Origin: VXYL01 sp965199915
GTDB lineage: Bacteria; Pseudomonadota; Gammaproteobacteria; Pseudomonadales; Azotimanducaceae
Assembly: GCA_965199915.1 (NCBI GenBank)
Contig: OZ241348.1
Location: 2,542,001-2,606,000 of the forward strand
Reading direction: 5' to 3'
DNA length: 64,000 nt
This document shows positions 9,269 through 17,530 of this stretch, in pieces (the stretch's first letter is position 1; every line of letters starts with the position of its first letter). Below the pieces are notes generated by a model, which had not been told where the DNA came from, did no database searches, and saw only the letters and a list, made by a program, of their open reading frames with translations. The translations under genes and the position numbers were made by a program.

Positions 9269-9482
9269 TTCGGCAAAAACCTGCAACAATAGGGTTGAGG
9301 TATATCCAGATGAACTCGTCGCCGTAGCCGTCCACTTCCGCACTTACCGACATCACGTCCAACTCCGCATCGGCGTACTGTTCGTGCAGGAAGGCTTCCA
9401 CCGTACGCTGCGCCCGTTCCAGAGTCAGTTGCTTCATCGTTCGGCTACCTGCCGGGTGGCCCAGACACGCGGGGAGTCTACC

Positions 9483-9572
9483 CTAGTGCTCCAACCAGAT
9501 TGAATTGATGCGTCAGCGCGTTCACAGGCGTCCGAGCGCGAGGCGTGCGTCTCGAAGGTGTATCGGGCCATC
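9483..9572. repeat. Solo end of a MITE (same family as at 37351)
   Basis: About 90 bases beginning CTAGTGCTCCAACCAG match the left end of the complete MITE at 37347-37438 with a few differences, ending near GGGCCAT. The second end is absent, so this is a truncated copy. It lies between the start of the split gene and the 3' end of tatC. Confidence 0.7.
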
Positions 9573-9593
9573 GTGCTGCAAAAATCGTTCGCC

Positions 9594-10460
9594 TCATTGG
9601 GAAGCCGCCGCGGGTTCGTCATCTGCCTGTTCTTCGGCGCTTTCGCTGGATTCCTCCACTAGGCGCGCGAGCAGAATGCCGACCTCGAACAGCAGCCACG
9701 CCGGCACGGCGAGCAGCACTTGGCTGACCACGTCCGGCGGCGTCAGAAACATGCCCACCACGAAGCAGCCGACGATCACGTACGGCCGCTTGCGCGCCAT
9801 GCTCCGCGCCGAGGTGAGGCCGGTCTTGGCCAACAGGAACGTGGCGACGGGTATCTCGAAGGCGATGCCGAAGGCGAAAAACATCTTCAGCACGAAATCG
9901 AGGTAGTGGTTGATGTCCGTCATCATGCTCACGCCAGTCAAGGCGGCGCTGAACAACGCGAAGAACTTGAACACGAGCGGGAAGACGGCGAAATAAGCGA
10001 ACGCCATGCCCGCATAGAAGAGCAAGATGCTGGACAGCAGTAGCGGCACGGCGAAGCGCTTTTCGCGCAGGTAGAGCCCGGGCGAAACAAATCCCCACGC
10101 CTGATGCAACAGGACCGGGATGGTGATGAAGATGGTGGTGTAGACGGAGAGCTTGAACGGCGCCAGGAAGGACGACGCCACTTGGGTGGCGATCATGTCG
10201 CCCGGCAGCTGCGCGCGCAGCGGATCCGAGACGAAGTCGAATATCTCCTTGTCGAAGTAGTAGACGGGAATGAAGAACACCACCAGCGCGAGGAAGCTGC
10301 GCAGCAGGCGCCGCCGAAGCTCCAGCAGATGGCCAAGAAACGATTGCTCGTCGCTGTCCACGCGCGCGTCGTGATCGCGTTCCCGCGTCTCCTTGGCGCG
10401 GCGTTCGTCGGTCCGGCTGCCTCGTGCGGCGGTTTTCGATTTGGCCGCCACGGCGGTCAC
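9594..10460 (-). CDS. tatC: Sec-independent translocase subunit TatC
   Basis: TatC is the membrane receptor that recognises twin-arginine signal peptides. The 288-residue protein has a charged N-terminus of about 40 residues, longer than usual, then FLGHLLELRRRLLRS, the signature of the family, and six hydrophobic segments. Other conserved pieces are FVSPGLYLREKRFA, FAYFAVFPL, IAFEIPVATFLLAKTGL and RPYVIVGCFVVGMFLTPPDVVSQ. Its start overlaps the stop of tatB by four bases. The C-terminal tail is acidic (EESSESAEEQADDE). Confidence 0.96.
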   Translation of the reverse strand: MTAVAAKSKTAARGSRTDERRAKETRERDHDARVDSDEQSFLGHLLELRRRLLRSFLALVVFFIPVYYFDKEIFDFVSDPLRAQLPGDMIATQVASSFLAPFKLSVYTTIFITIPVLLHQAWGFVSPGLYLREKRFAVPLLLSSILLFYAGMAFAYFAVFPLVFKFFALFSAALTGVSMMTDINHYLDFVLKMFFAFGIAFEIPVATFLLAKTGLTSARSMARKRPYVIVGCFVVGMFLTPPDVVSQVLLAVPAWLLFEVGILLARLVEESSESAEEQADDEPAAASQ

Positions 10461-10855
10461 GCCCGCGGCGTGGCGCCCTCGGCCGCATCGCCATTGGCGT
10501 CGGTGTCCGCGACGGGGGTCGGGCTTTCAACGTCGCGCGTGGGTTCGGCGGCGGGCAGCGCGTCCAACGCGGGGCCGGGCGCATCCGCATCGCCTTCCAC
10601 TTCGCGCCCCATGGCGCGCACTTCGCGTTCCACGCGCTTGACGTCCGCCATGATTTGCTCGTTGTGCAGTTGGCGACGCACTTCGTCCATGCCGATTTCG
10701 CGCTCCACCTCGGTTTTCACGTTGTAGTAGCTGCGCCGCAATCGACCGACCCACAGGCCCAAGGTGCGCAGCGCCGCCGGCAACCGCTGCGGCCCCAACA
10801 CCACCAGCGCCACCAAGGCGGCGATCAAGAACTCGGGAAACGCGATGTCGAACAT
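10457..10855 (-). CDS. tatB: Twin-arginine translocase subunit TatB
   Basis: The 132-residue product begins MFDIAFPEFLIAALVALVV, a short transmembrane helix followed by LGPQRLPAALRTLG, the hinge and amphipathic helix typical of TatB. A long charged segment (KTEVEREIGMDEVRRQL) distinguishes it from TatA. The C-terminus is a flexible Ala/Pro/Asp tail. It partners TatC in the receptor complex. It lies 12 bases downstream of tatA and overlaps tatC, so tatABC is one operon on the minus strand. Confidence 0.95.
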   Translation of the reverse strand: MFDIAFPEFLIAALVALVVLGPQRLPAALRTLGLWVGRLRRSYYNVKTEVEREIGMDEVRRQLHNEQIMADVKRVEREVRAMGREVEGDADAPGPALDALPAAEPTRDVESPTPVADTDANGDAAEGATPRA

Positions 10856-10867
10856 GCGGCTTGGCGG

Positions 10868-11143
10868 CTACTCCCGAACCGGCCCCGAGTTGCCGGGCGC
10901 GCCGCCGCCCGATTGCGCGTCCGTCGCCGCATGGGGCACAGCCCCCGCGCCTTCGGCTTGCGCGTTGCTCTCGCGTCCCGCGTCTTGCTCGCGCGCGGCG
11001 TCTTTGTCGCGCACGGCGGTGCGGAAGCCCTTGATGGCGTTGCCGAGTTCGGATCCCAAGCTCTTGATGCGCTTCGGCCCGAACACCAGCAGCACGACCA
11101 GCAGCACGACGAGCACGACCATGATTTCCCGCGGCCCGAACAT
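10868..11143 (-). CDS. tatA: Twin-arginine translocase subunit TatA
   Basis: The 91-residue product starts at 11143 with MFGPREIMVVLVVLLVVLLV, then FGPKRIKSLGSELGNAIKGF, the conserved hinge and amphipathic helix of TatA, the pore-forming component. The remainder is a low-complexity polar tail (AREQDAGRESNAQAEG). The frame extends upstream without similarity to the family, and GGAGAACGT precedes the chosen ATG. As first gene of tatABC, its promoter should lie between it and the GH43-like gene (11144-11235). Confidence 0.95.
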   Translation of the reverse strand: MFGPREIMVVLVVLLVVLLVFGPKRIKSLGSELGNAIKGFRTAVRDKDAAREQDAGRESNAQAEGAGAVPHAATDAQSGGGAPGNSGPVRE

Positions 11144-11235
11144 GTACGTTCTCCGGTGGTGGCAGGTTTGCCCGATTGTAGAGCAAACAACCGTCCCGTG
11201 CGGGAGCGCCGGCAGCCTGCCACGCCGCCATCCGC

Positions 11236-12207
11236 TCACCCGGCGCACGGCCACCACCGAGCAATGGCGATGCCGCTCTCGCCGGCGACGGCGTAGAGCA
11301 GGTACACCGCGTCGCCCTCCACATACACGGCGGGGTCGCGCAGTTGGTTCACCTTGCCGTACGCAACGCTGCGCAGAGAAGGTTCAAGCGGCTCGTCGGC
11401 ACCTTCCCAGTGCCGCTGCGGGCGCAGCACTTCCTTCGGCGCGGACTCGCGCCAACGCCTCGGGTCGCCACGCAGATCCACGGTGGAGAGCAGAATCCGC
11501 TCCGGGGCATCGCCCACCTGCGTCCAAAAGACGAGCAGCGTGTCTTCCCGCACCAACACCGCGCAGTGGCGCATGTTCGGGTTGAAGAGGCGCGGGCCGG
11601 GCGTGAAGCCGCTGGTCATGGAAGCGCAGCGGTAGAACACGCCCGGCATCGCCAGCGCGTAGAGCGCGCCGCGGTGGCGGAACAGGCGCATGTAGGTTCG
11701 GCCAAGCACTTCGTCGCCGGACCGGAAGCGCACGCCGTCGGACGATGTGGCGGCCCGCGACACCTGTTTACCGGCGGCCTCCAAGCCGTGGTAGATCATC
11801 ACGATGCGGCGGTGCTCGGCGTCCACATGCACATCCGGCGAGGCGATGTGCGGGGTGGTCAGCTCGACGGCGACATCGTGGGGCAGGCGGACGCCGGCGG
11901 CGCGGTTGCGCGCTTCGGCGGCGCGCACCAGTTCGGGCGGCGCCGGCGGCGGCGTGTTCGGGAACGGCGTGTCTTCCAAGCGCAGGCTGCCGGGCTGGTG
12001 TACGCGCCACGGGCCGGTCAACTCGTCCGCGTAGGCGAGGCGGATGTGTCGGCCCTTGTGGTCCGCGAAGTACAAGTAGTAGCGGCCGAGCGGCTCGTTC
12101 ACCCACGCCGGCACGCGGATGAGCGACGGGCCTTGAATGTTGGCGCCGACGCTCGGATGCAACGAGGGATCGATTATCGGCCTGTCGAGAAGGCGTTCCA
12201 CCCGCAT
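11236..12207 (-). CDS. GH43-like five-bladed beta-propeller protein
   Basis: The 323-residue protein resembles glycoside hydrolase family 43/DUF-type propellers: IQGPSLIRVPAWV near the N-terminus, YYLYFADHKGRHIRLAYAD, then SPDVHVD, RRIVMIYHG, TSSDGVRF, GRTYMRLF, and RDPAVYVEGDAVYLLYAVAGE at the end. The repeated blade pattern is clear. Acidic residues occupy the expected blade-start positions, but the catalytic triad was not established, so it may be a non-enzymatic or sugar-related propeller. It lacks a signal peptide. It is divergent from the next gene with 42 bases between starts. Confidence 0.7.
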   Translation of the reverse strand: MRVERLLDRPIIDPSLHPSVGANIQGPSLIRVPAWVNEPLGRYYLYFADHKGRHIRLAYADELTGPWRVHQPGSLRLEDTPFPNTPPPAPPELVRAAEARNRAAGVRLPHDVAVELTTPHIASPDVHVDAEHRRIVMIYHGLEAAGKQVSRAATSSDGVRFRSGDEVLGRTYMRLFRHRGALYALAMPGVFYRCASMTSGFTPGPRLFNPNMRHCAVLVREDTLLVFWTQVGDAPERILLSTVDLRGDPRRWRESAPKEVLRPQRHWEGADEPLEPSLRSVAYGKVNQLRDPAVYVEGDAVYLLYAVAGESGIAIARWWPCAG

Positions 12208-12249
12208 GGCATGACTTGGCGCGAAGGAGCTTGCGCGCCATCATAGCGG

Positions 12250-13068
12250 GTGGCGCAGTTGCAGGAGACGGTCGTGGGCCGCAACATCAAGGACGCCGCG
12301 CGGGATGTGTGTCTGGCGTTCCCGCAGGTGGAAGAACGTGTCGGGCACGGCATGCCGGACTACAAAGTGGCCGGCAAGACCTTCGCCATGCTGGCCGTCA
12401 ACCACCACGGGGACGGCCGCATCGCGCTTTGGCTGCACGCGCCGCCCGGAGCGCAGCAGTTGCACACCCAAGGCGAACCCGACCTCTACTTCGTGCCTCC
12501 CTACGTTGGCCCGCGCGGCTGGCTCGGCGTGCATTTGGACAAGGGCAACGACTGGGGAACCATCGCCCGGCGGGTGCGCGAGGCGTACGCGCATGTGGCG
12601 CCGCGGGCGCTGAAGGCCGCGCTGGGCGACAGCATCGAAGTCGAACCACCCACCGAGACGATACCGCCCGAAGAGTTCGACCCGCTCAGCGCCCCGCACG
12701 CCCGCGAGAAGCTGCGGCGCCTGCGCGCCTTCGTGTCGCGGCTGCCGGAAACGAGCGAAGCAAAGCAGTTCGGCACGCCGGCGTTCAAGGCCGGCAAGAA
12801 GACCTTTCTGGTGGCGTACCGGCACAACCAACGCATGCGCTTGGAGTTCTGGGTGGGAGCGGAAATGCAGGCCACGCTCAGCGACGATCCGCGCTTCGTC
12901 ATTCCGCGCTACATCGGCCACCGCGGCTGGATCGACATGGACATCGAAGACCGCATGGACTGGAACGAAGTGCGCGAACTCGCCCTCGGCAGCTACCGCC
13001 ACTTCGCCTTGAAGCGAATGTTGAAGGCGCTGGAGGAACGGCTTCGCCGTTCGCCCGACGAGCCTTGA
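12250..13068 (+). CDS. Protein with two MmcQ/YjbR (DUF419) domains
   Basis: The 272-residue product contains two related halves. The first has LAFPQVEERVGHGMPDYKVAGKTFAML and ends VREAYAHVAPRALK; the second has LPETSEAKQFGTPAFKAGKKTFL and ends ALGSYRHFALKRMLK. The pattern of a Gly-x-Pro-x-[YF]-K-[VA]-x-G-K strand and a C-terminal [SR]-[YF]-x-H-x-A helix is that of the YjbR DNA-binding-like fold. Usually one domain occurs per protein, so this is a tandem duplication. GTG 12250 is the best available start, with no strong ribosome binding site. Function is unknown. Confidence 0.7.
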   Translation: MAQLQETVVGRNIKDAARDVCLAFPQVEERVGHGMPDYKVAGKTFAMLAVNHHGDGRIALWLHAPPGAQQLHTQGEPDLYFVPPYVGPRGWLGVHLDKGNDWGTIARRVREAYAHVAPRALKAALGDSIEVEPPTETIPPEEFDPLSAPHAREKLRRLRAFVSRLPETSEAKQFGTPAFKAGKKTFLVAYRHNQRMRLEFWVGAEMQATLSDDPRFVIPRYIGHRGWIDMDIEDRMDWNEVRELALGSYRHFALKRMLKALEERLRRSPDEP

Positions 13069-13128
13069 GTCGGACGGGCGATGTCGCAGCGCCGCCCGCG
13101 ACTACCGCTCGCTCGCTGGGTAATCGGT

Positions 13129-13158
13129 TTGACGCTTCGTTGGCGCATCCTCTAGCAT
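13129..13158 (+). promoter_or_regulatory. Probable sigma70 promoter of leuCDB-asd
   Basis: TTGACG at 13129-13134 and TAGCAT at 13153-13158 are separated by 18 bases. A transcript would start near 13165, about 35 bases before the leuC GTG at 13200. No leader peptide of the leu attenuation type is visible in this short space. Confidence 0.45.
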
Positions 13159-13199
13159 CCGCCTCCCGCACCGCAAAGCACGAACACGGGTACCGCGCC

Positions 13200-14615
13200 G
13201 TGCCAGCCCGCACGCTCTACGACAAGATTTGGAACGCCCACGTTGTCGCCGAACGCGACGACGGCTTGGCGATTCTCTACATCGACCGACACTTGCTGCA
13301 CGAGGTGACCTCGCCGCAAGCGTTCGAGGGCTTGGCGCTCGCCGGCCGGAAGCCGTGGCGACGCGACGCGAACCTGGCGACGCCGGACCACAACGTGCCC
13401 ACCACCGACCGCGCCGCCGGCATCGACGGCATCGCGGATCCAGTGGCCAAGGCGCAAGTGGTGGCGCTGGACGAGAACTGCAAGCGCTTCAACATCCGCC
13501 AATTCGCGATGACGGACATCCGCCAAGGCATCGTCCACGTCATCGGCCCGGAACAAGGCGCGACGCTGCCGGGCATGACCATCGTTTGTGGCGATTCGCA
13601 CACCTCCACGCACGGCGCGTTCGGGGCGCTGGCGCACGGCATCGGCACGTCCGAGGTGGAGCATGTGCTTGCCACGCAGTGTCTGGCGCAACGCAAGGCG
13701 CGCAACATGCGCGTCAACGTGTCAGGCGAGCTCGGAGCGGGCGTTGCGGCGAAGGACATGATCCTCGCCATCATCCGCGCCATCGGCACGGCCGGCGCCA
13801 CCGGCCACACCATCGAATACGCCGGCGACGCCGTGTGCGCGCTGTCGATGGAAGGACGCATGACGCTCTGCAACATGTCCATCGAAGGCGGCGCCCGCGC
13901 CGGGATGGTGGCGGTGGATTCCACCACGATCGATTACTTGCGCGGCCGGCCGTTCGCGCCAGACGGCGCGCGGTGGGACGAAGCGGAGGAACACTGGCGC
14001 GCCTTGGTGTCGGACGCGGACGCGGCGTTCGACCGCGAAGTGACGTTGGACGCGAGCGCCATAACGCCGCAAGTGACCTGGGGCACATCGCCCGAGCTGG
14101 TTCTCGGCGTCGACGAGACCGTGCCGGCACCCGAAGAGTTCGACGACGCCGGCCGGCGCGAGCTGTGCGAGCGCGCGCTCGCGTACATGGACTTGACGCC
14201 CGGCACGCCAATTGCCTCCGTGCCCGTGGACCGCGTGTTCATCGGCTCCTGCACCAACGGGCGCATCGAGGATTTGCGCGCCGCCGCCGAGGTTTTGGCC
14301 GGCCGCAAGGTGGCTGTCAGCGTCACCCAGGCGCTGGCGGTGCCGGGCTCCGGCTTGGTGAAACAACAGGCGGAGGCTGAAGGGTTGGACGCGGTGTTCC
14401 AAGCCGCCGGTTTCGAGTGGCGCGCCGCCGGCTGCTCCATGTGCTTGGCGATGAACGAAGACCGGCTGCACCCCGGCGAGCGTTCAGCGGCCACTTCCAA
14501 CCGCAACTTCGAGGGCCGGCAGGGCTACAAGGGCCGCACGCATCTGGTCAGCCCGGCCATGGCCGCGGCGGCCGCGGTGGCCGGCCATTTCACCGACGTG
14601 CGCGAGATGCTCTGA
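13200..14615 (+). CDS. leuC: 3-isopropylmalate dehydratase large subunit
   Basis: LeuC and LeuD isomerise 2-isopropylmalate to 3-isopropylmalate in leucine synthesis. The start GTG at 13200 gives 471 residues beginning VPARTLYDKIWNAHVV, matching the usual N-terminus and length; the frame is open far upstream but that part is not LeuC. Iron-sulfur cluster cysteines are in IGSCTNGR and CSMCLAMN. Other landmarks are DRHLLHEVTSPQAFEGL, DHNVPTTDR, CGDSHTSTHGAFGALAHGIG and the C-terminal SNRNFEGRQG. It is followed one base later by leuD. Confidence 0.97.
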   Translation: MPARTLYDKIWNAHVVAERDDGLAILYIDRHLLHEVTSPQAFEGLALAGRKPWRRDANLATPDHNVPTTDRAAGIDGIADPVAKAQVVALDENCKRFNIRQFAMTDIRQGIVHVIGPEQGATLPGMTIVCGDSHTSTHGAFGALAHGIGTSEVEHVLATQCLAQRKARNMRVNVSGELGAGVAAKDMILAIIRAIGTAGATGHTIEYAGDAVCALSMEGRMTLCNMSIEGGARAGMVAVDSTTIDYLRGRPFAPDGARWDEAEEHWRALVSDADAAFDREVTLDASAITPQVTWGTSPELVLGVDETVPAPEEFDDAGRRELCERALAYMDLTPGTPIASVPVDRVFIGSCTNGRIEDLRAAAEVLAGRKVAVSVTQALAVPGSGLVKQQAEAEGLDAVFQAAGFEWRAAGCSMCLAMNEDRLHPGERSAATSNRNFEGRQGYKGRTHLVSPAMAAAAAVAGHFTDVREML

Positions 14616-14616
14616 C

Positions 14617-15318
14617 ATGCGCCCCTTCGACAAACACACCGGCGTGGTCGTGCCCATGGATCGCGCCAATGTGGACACCGACCAGGTCATTCCCAAGCAA
14701 TTCTTGAAGTCCATCCGCCGCACCGGCTTCGGCGACAACCTGTTCGACGCGTGGCGGTACTTGGACGAAGGCGCCATCGGCATGAACGCCAACGAGCGCC
14801 GCATCAACCACGATTTCGTGCTCAACCAGCCGCGCTACGCGGACGGCAGCATCCTCCTGGCCCGCCGCAACTTCGGCTGCGGCTCCAGCCGCGAGCACGC
14901 CGTTTGGGCGCTGTTGGAGTACGGATTCCGCTGCGTGATCGCGCCCAGTTTCGCAGACATTTTCTCCACCAACTCCGCGCAAAACGGGCTGCTGCTGGTG
15001 GCGCTGGACGAGGCGACGGTCAATGCGCTGTTCGCCCAAGTCCAGGCGACGGTGGGTTGTCAACTCACGGTGGATTTGCCGGCGCAGTCCATTAGCGGCG
15101 AAGGTTTCCAATCCCGCTTCGCGATCGAGCCGCAACGCAAGCGCCGGCTCATTGAAGGCTTGGACGACATCGGCCTCACACTGCGCCACGCCGACGCCAT
15201 CCGCGCGTTCGAGGCCGAACACCGGCGCCGCGCCCCGTGGGTCTTTGACTCTGAGAGGACGGTCGGCAATCTCACAAATGCACCGAGTTTGCGCAGCAAA
15301 CTCCAACGCGCCCGCTAG
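14617..15318 (+). CDS. leuD: 3-isopropylmalate dehydratase small subunit
   Basis: The 233-residue LeuD starts one base after the leuC stop. It has GVVVPMDRANVDTDQVIPKQFLK-type N-terminal sequence, the GSILLARRNFGCGSSREHA active-site loop, and YGFRCVIAPSFADIF. Most LeuD proteins end near PWV; here about 25 residues follow (SERTVGNLTNAPSLRSK), and the last of these are encoded by a repeated double-hairpin element at 15285-15323. The tail is therefore probably a by-product of that element inserting into or replacing the original end. Confidence 0.96.
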   Translation: MRPFDKHTGVVVPMDRANVDTDQVIPKQFLKSIRRTGFGDNLFDAWRYLDEGAIGMNANERRINHDFVLNQPRYADGSILLARRNFGCGSSREHAVWALLEYGFRCVIAPSFADIFSTNSAQNGLLLVALDEATVNALFAQVQATVGCQLTVDLPAQSISGEGFQSRFAIEPQRKRRLIEGLDDIGLTLRHADAIRAFEAEHRRRAPWVFDSERTVGNLTNAPSLRSKLQRAR

Positions 15319-15323
15319 GGCGC
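15285..15323. repeat. Double-hairpin repeat element at the end of leuD
   Basis: GAGTTTGC/GCAAACTC (15285-15303, loop GCA) and GCGCCC/GGGCGC (15308-15323, loop GCTA) form two adjacent stems. The same pair, inverted, follows the CoA-transferase gene at 35173-35213, so it is a repeated extragenic-palindrome-like element. It overlaps the last codons and stop of leuD. Confidence 0.65.
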
Positions 15324-15349
15324 GCCAGGGCGCACCGGAACCTCCACGA

Positions 15350-16456
15350 ATGAACCAAGCATCCCGCCCGCCGGCAAGGGCGCACCATGTGCTCGTGATT
15401 CCCGGCGACGGCATCGGCGCGGAGATCATGCCCCATGTCGTGCGCGTGCTCGAAGCCACCAACATCGCTTTCGAGTTCGAGTACGCCGATCTCGGCGGCG
15501 GCGCCATCGACAAGCACGGCACGCCGCTGCCGCGGGAAACACTCGCCGCGGCGCGGCGGTCGGACGCGGTTCTCCTCGGTGCCGTGGGCGGGCCGAAGTG
15601 GGACGATCTGCCCATGGATCAGCGCCCGGAAAAGGGCCTGCTCGGCATGCGCTCCGGTTTGGATTTGTTCGCCAATCTGCGTCCCGCGCTGTTGTTCGCG
15701 CCGTTGGCCGAGGCGTCGTCGCTGAAGACGGAATTGGTGGCGGAGCTGGACATCCTCATCGTCCGCGAGCTCACCGGCGGCATCTACTTCGGCGAACCGC
15801 GCGGCGTCACCGTGGACAACGGCGGCAGACGCGGCTTCAACACCTACGTCTACGACGAGCGCGAGATCGCCCGCATCGCCCGGGTGGCGTTCGATTTGGC
15901 CGCCAAGCGGCGCGGCAAACTCACCTCGGTGGACAAAGCCAACGTGCTGGAGGTCACCCAGCTGTGGCGGGACGTGGTGAAGGAGATACACGCGGAGTTT
16001 CCGCAAGTGGAACTCGAACACCTCTATGTGGACAACGCCGCCATGCAGTTGGTGCGCGCCCCGAAACAATTCGACGTGGTGGTCACCGGCAACATGTTCG
16101 GCGACATCCTTTCGGACGTGGCGGCGATGCTCACCGGTTCGCTCGGCATGTTGCCTTCGGCGTCCCTGAACGCCAGCGGGCAAGGCATGTACGAGCCCGT
16201 TCACGGCACGGCCCCGGACATCGCCGGCAAGAACATCGCCAACCCGCTCGCCGCCATCCTCTCGGCGGCGATGATGTTGCGCCACAGTCTGCGCGAGCCG
16301 GCGGCCGCGGAGCGCATCGAGGCGGCGGTGGGCCAAGTGCTGGCCCAAGGCGTTCGCACCGCGGACATTCTGCCCGCCGGCGGCGGCGATGGTCTGCGCC
16401 GCGTCGGCACGGACGCAATGGCGGACGCGGTGATCGCCGCGTTGGCGTCCGCGTAG
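15350..16456 (+). CDS. leuB: 3-isopropylmalate dehydrogenase
   Basis: LeuB oxidises and decarboxylates 3-isopropylmalate using NAD. The 368-residue product starts at ATG 15350, with the signature VLVIPGDGIGAEIM, LLGAVGGPKWD, LRPALLFAP, RELTGGIYFGEPRG, the substrate region VDKANVLEVTQLWRDVV, YVDNAAMQLV, TGNMFGDILSDVAAMLTGSLG and YEPVHGTAPDIAGKNIANP. All binding motifs are intact. It lies 31 bases after leuD and 30 bases before asd. Confidence 0.97.
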   Translation: MNQASRPPARAHHVLVIPGDGIGAEIMPHVVRVLEATNIAFEFEYADLGGGAIDKHGTPLPRETLAAARRSDAVLLGAVGGPKWDDLPMDQRPEKGLLGMRSGLDLFANLRPALLFAPLAEASSLKTELVAELDILIVRELTGGIYFGEPRGVTVDNGGRRGFNTYVYDEREIARIARVAFDLAAKRRGKLTSVDKANVLEVTQLWRDVVKEIHAEFPQVELEHLYVDNAAMQLVRAPKQFDVVVTGNMFGDILSDVAAMLTGSLGMLPSASLNASGQGMYEPVHGTAPDIAGKNIANPLAAILSAAMMLRHSLREPAAAERIEAAVGQVLAQGVRTADILPAGGGDGLRRVGTDAMADAVIAALASA

Positions 16457-16486
16457 CGGCGTCCGCGTAGCGGGCCGACAGCGCAC

Positions 16487-17506
16487 ATGGAGAAACCCAA
16501 CGTCGCCATCGTCGGCGCCACCGGCGCGGTCGGCGAAGCCATGCGCGAGATTCTGGGCGAGCGCGACTTTCCCGCCGAGCAGGTCCACCTGCTCGCCAGC
16601 GAACGCTCCGTGGGCAAACGACTCAAAGTGGGCAACAAGTCCGTCGCCGTGCAAGTGCTCGACGACTTCGACTTCGCGGAAACGCAAATCGCCCTCTTCT
16701 CCGCCGGCGGCGCGATTTCCGCCGCGCACGCGCCGCGCGCCGCGCAAGCCGGGGCCGTGGTGATCGACAACACGTCCAAGTTCCGCATGGCGCCGAACAT
16801 TCCGTTGGTGGTGCCGGAAGTGAACGGCTATCGCATCGCCGACGGCCTCGGCCCCAACATCATCGCCAACCCGAATTGCTCCACCATCCAGATGGCGGTG
16901 GCGCTGAAACCGATTTACGACGCGGTGGGCATCGAACGGGTGAACGTCGCCACATACCAAGCCGTTTCCGGCGCCGGCCAAGGCGGCGTACACGAGCTGG
17001 CGAACCAAACGGTGAACCTGCTGAACGCCAAGCCGCTCGAGGAGTTCCAAAAACACCCCGCGCAGATCGCCTTCAACGCCCTCTCCCATGCGTGGGACAT
17101 CGGCGAGGACGGCTACTCGGTGGAAGAAACAAAGATGATCAACGAAACAAAGAAAATCTTTGAAGACGACAATCTGCTGGTGAATCCCACCTGCGTGCGC
17201 GTGCCGGTGTTCTACGGACATTGCGAAGCGCTGCACATCGAGACGGGCGCGCCGCTCTCCGCCGTGGACGCGCGCGAACTGCTGCGCGAAGCCGAAGGCG
17301 TTGCGGTGATGGACGGGGCGAACGGCGAATGCCCGAATCCCGTGAACCACGCCACCGGCAACGACGCCGTTTTCGTGGGCCGCGTGCGCGACGACATGAC
17401 GCATCCGCGCGGCTTGAACCTGTGGGTGGTTGCCGACAACGTGCGCAAAGGTGCCGCCCTGAACAGCGTGCAGATCGCCGAGCGGGTGCGCGAGCTGATT
17501 GCGTAA
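16487..17506 (+). CDS. asd: Aspartate-semialdehyde dehydrogenase
   Basis: Asd reduces aspartyl phosphate to the semialdehyde, the branch point to lysine, threonine and methionine. The 339-residue protein has the nucleotide-binding loop VAIVGATGAVGEAM, the catalytic cysteine in ANPNCSTIQM, SGAGQGGVHEL, the substrate-binding VRVPVFYGHCEALHIE, and GRVRDDMTHPRGLNLWVVADN. The leuCDB-asd order is typical of Gammaproteobacteria and supports the taxonomic inference. Confidence 0.97.
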   Translation: MEKPNVAIVGATGAVGEAMREILGERDFPAEQVHLLASERSVGKRLKVGNKSVAVQVLDDFDFAETQIALFSAGGAISAAHAPRAAQAGAVVIDNTSKFRMAPNIPLVVPEVNGYRIADGLGPNIIANPNCSTIQMAVALKPIYDAVGIERVNVATYQAVSGAGQGGVHELANQTVNLLNAKPLEEFQKHPAQIAFNALSHAWDIGEDGYSVEETKMINETKKIFEDDNLLVNPTCVRVPVFYGHCEALHIETGAPLSAVDARELLREAEGVAVMDGANGECPNPVNHATGNDAVFVGRVRDDMTHPRGLNLWVVADNVRKGAALNSVQIAERVRELIA

Positions 17507-17530
17507 GAGAACGGCCGCGCCGGGCATGCC

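Larger units (their letters stand above)
7659..9294 (+). mobile_element. IS1380-family insertion sequence, complete, 1636 bp
   Basis: The element is bounded by perfect 14-bp inverted repeats, CCCTATTGTTGCAG at 7659-7672 and its complement at 9281-9294. It is flanked by the direct repeat TTGA at 7655-7658 and 9295-9298. Length, a single long transposase gene and a 4-bp target duplication all agree with the IS1380 family. Removing it restores the reading frame of the interrupted gene. The perfect ends and intact transposase suggest a recent and possibly active copy. Confidence 0.93.
7498..9437 (-). pseudogene. Hypothetical gene of 99 codons split by an IS1380-type insertion
   Basis: The N-terminal part runs from the ATG at 9437 (MKQLTLERAQRTVEAFL) to 9299, and the C-terminal part from 7654 to the stop at 7498 (ending ADVDFFPVVSFVADSEADV). 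If the element and one copy of the TTGA target duplication are removed, 139 + 4 + 157 bases give exactly 300 bases in one frame, joining IWIYL to KYDDGKDG. This shows both parts belonged to one gene. I do not recognise the family. Its position four bases before the HEPN-like gene suggests it was that gene's partner. Confidence 0.8.

Noticed and set aside
7712..9343. 543-codon minus-strand frame across the IS1380 element
   Set aside because: It is antisense to the intact transposase, crosses the element end and has no domain.
12216..14615. 799-codon frame including leuC
   Set aside because: Only the part from GTG 13200 is LeuC; the upstream part overlaps the YjbR-domain gene in another frame and has shadow-like composition.
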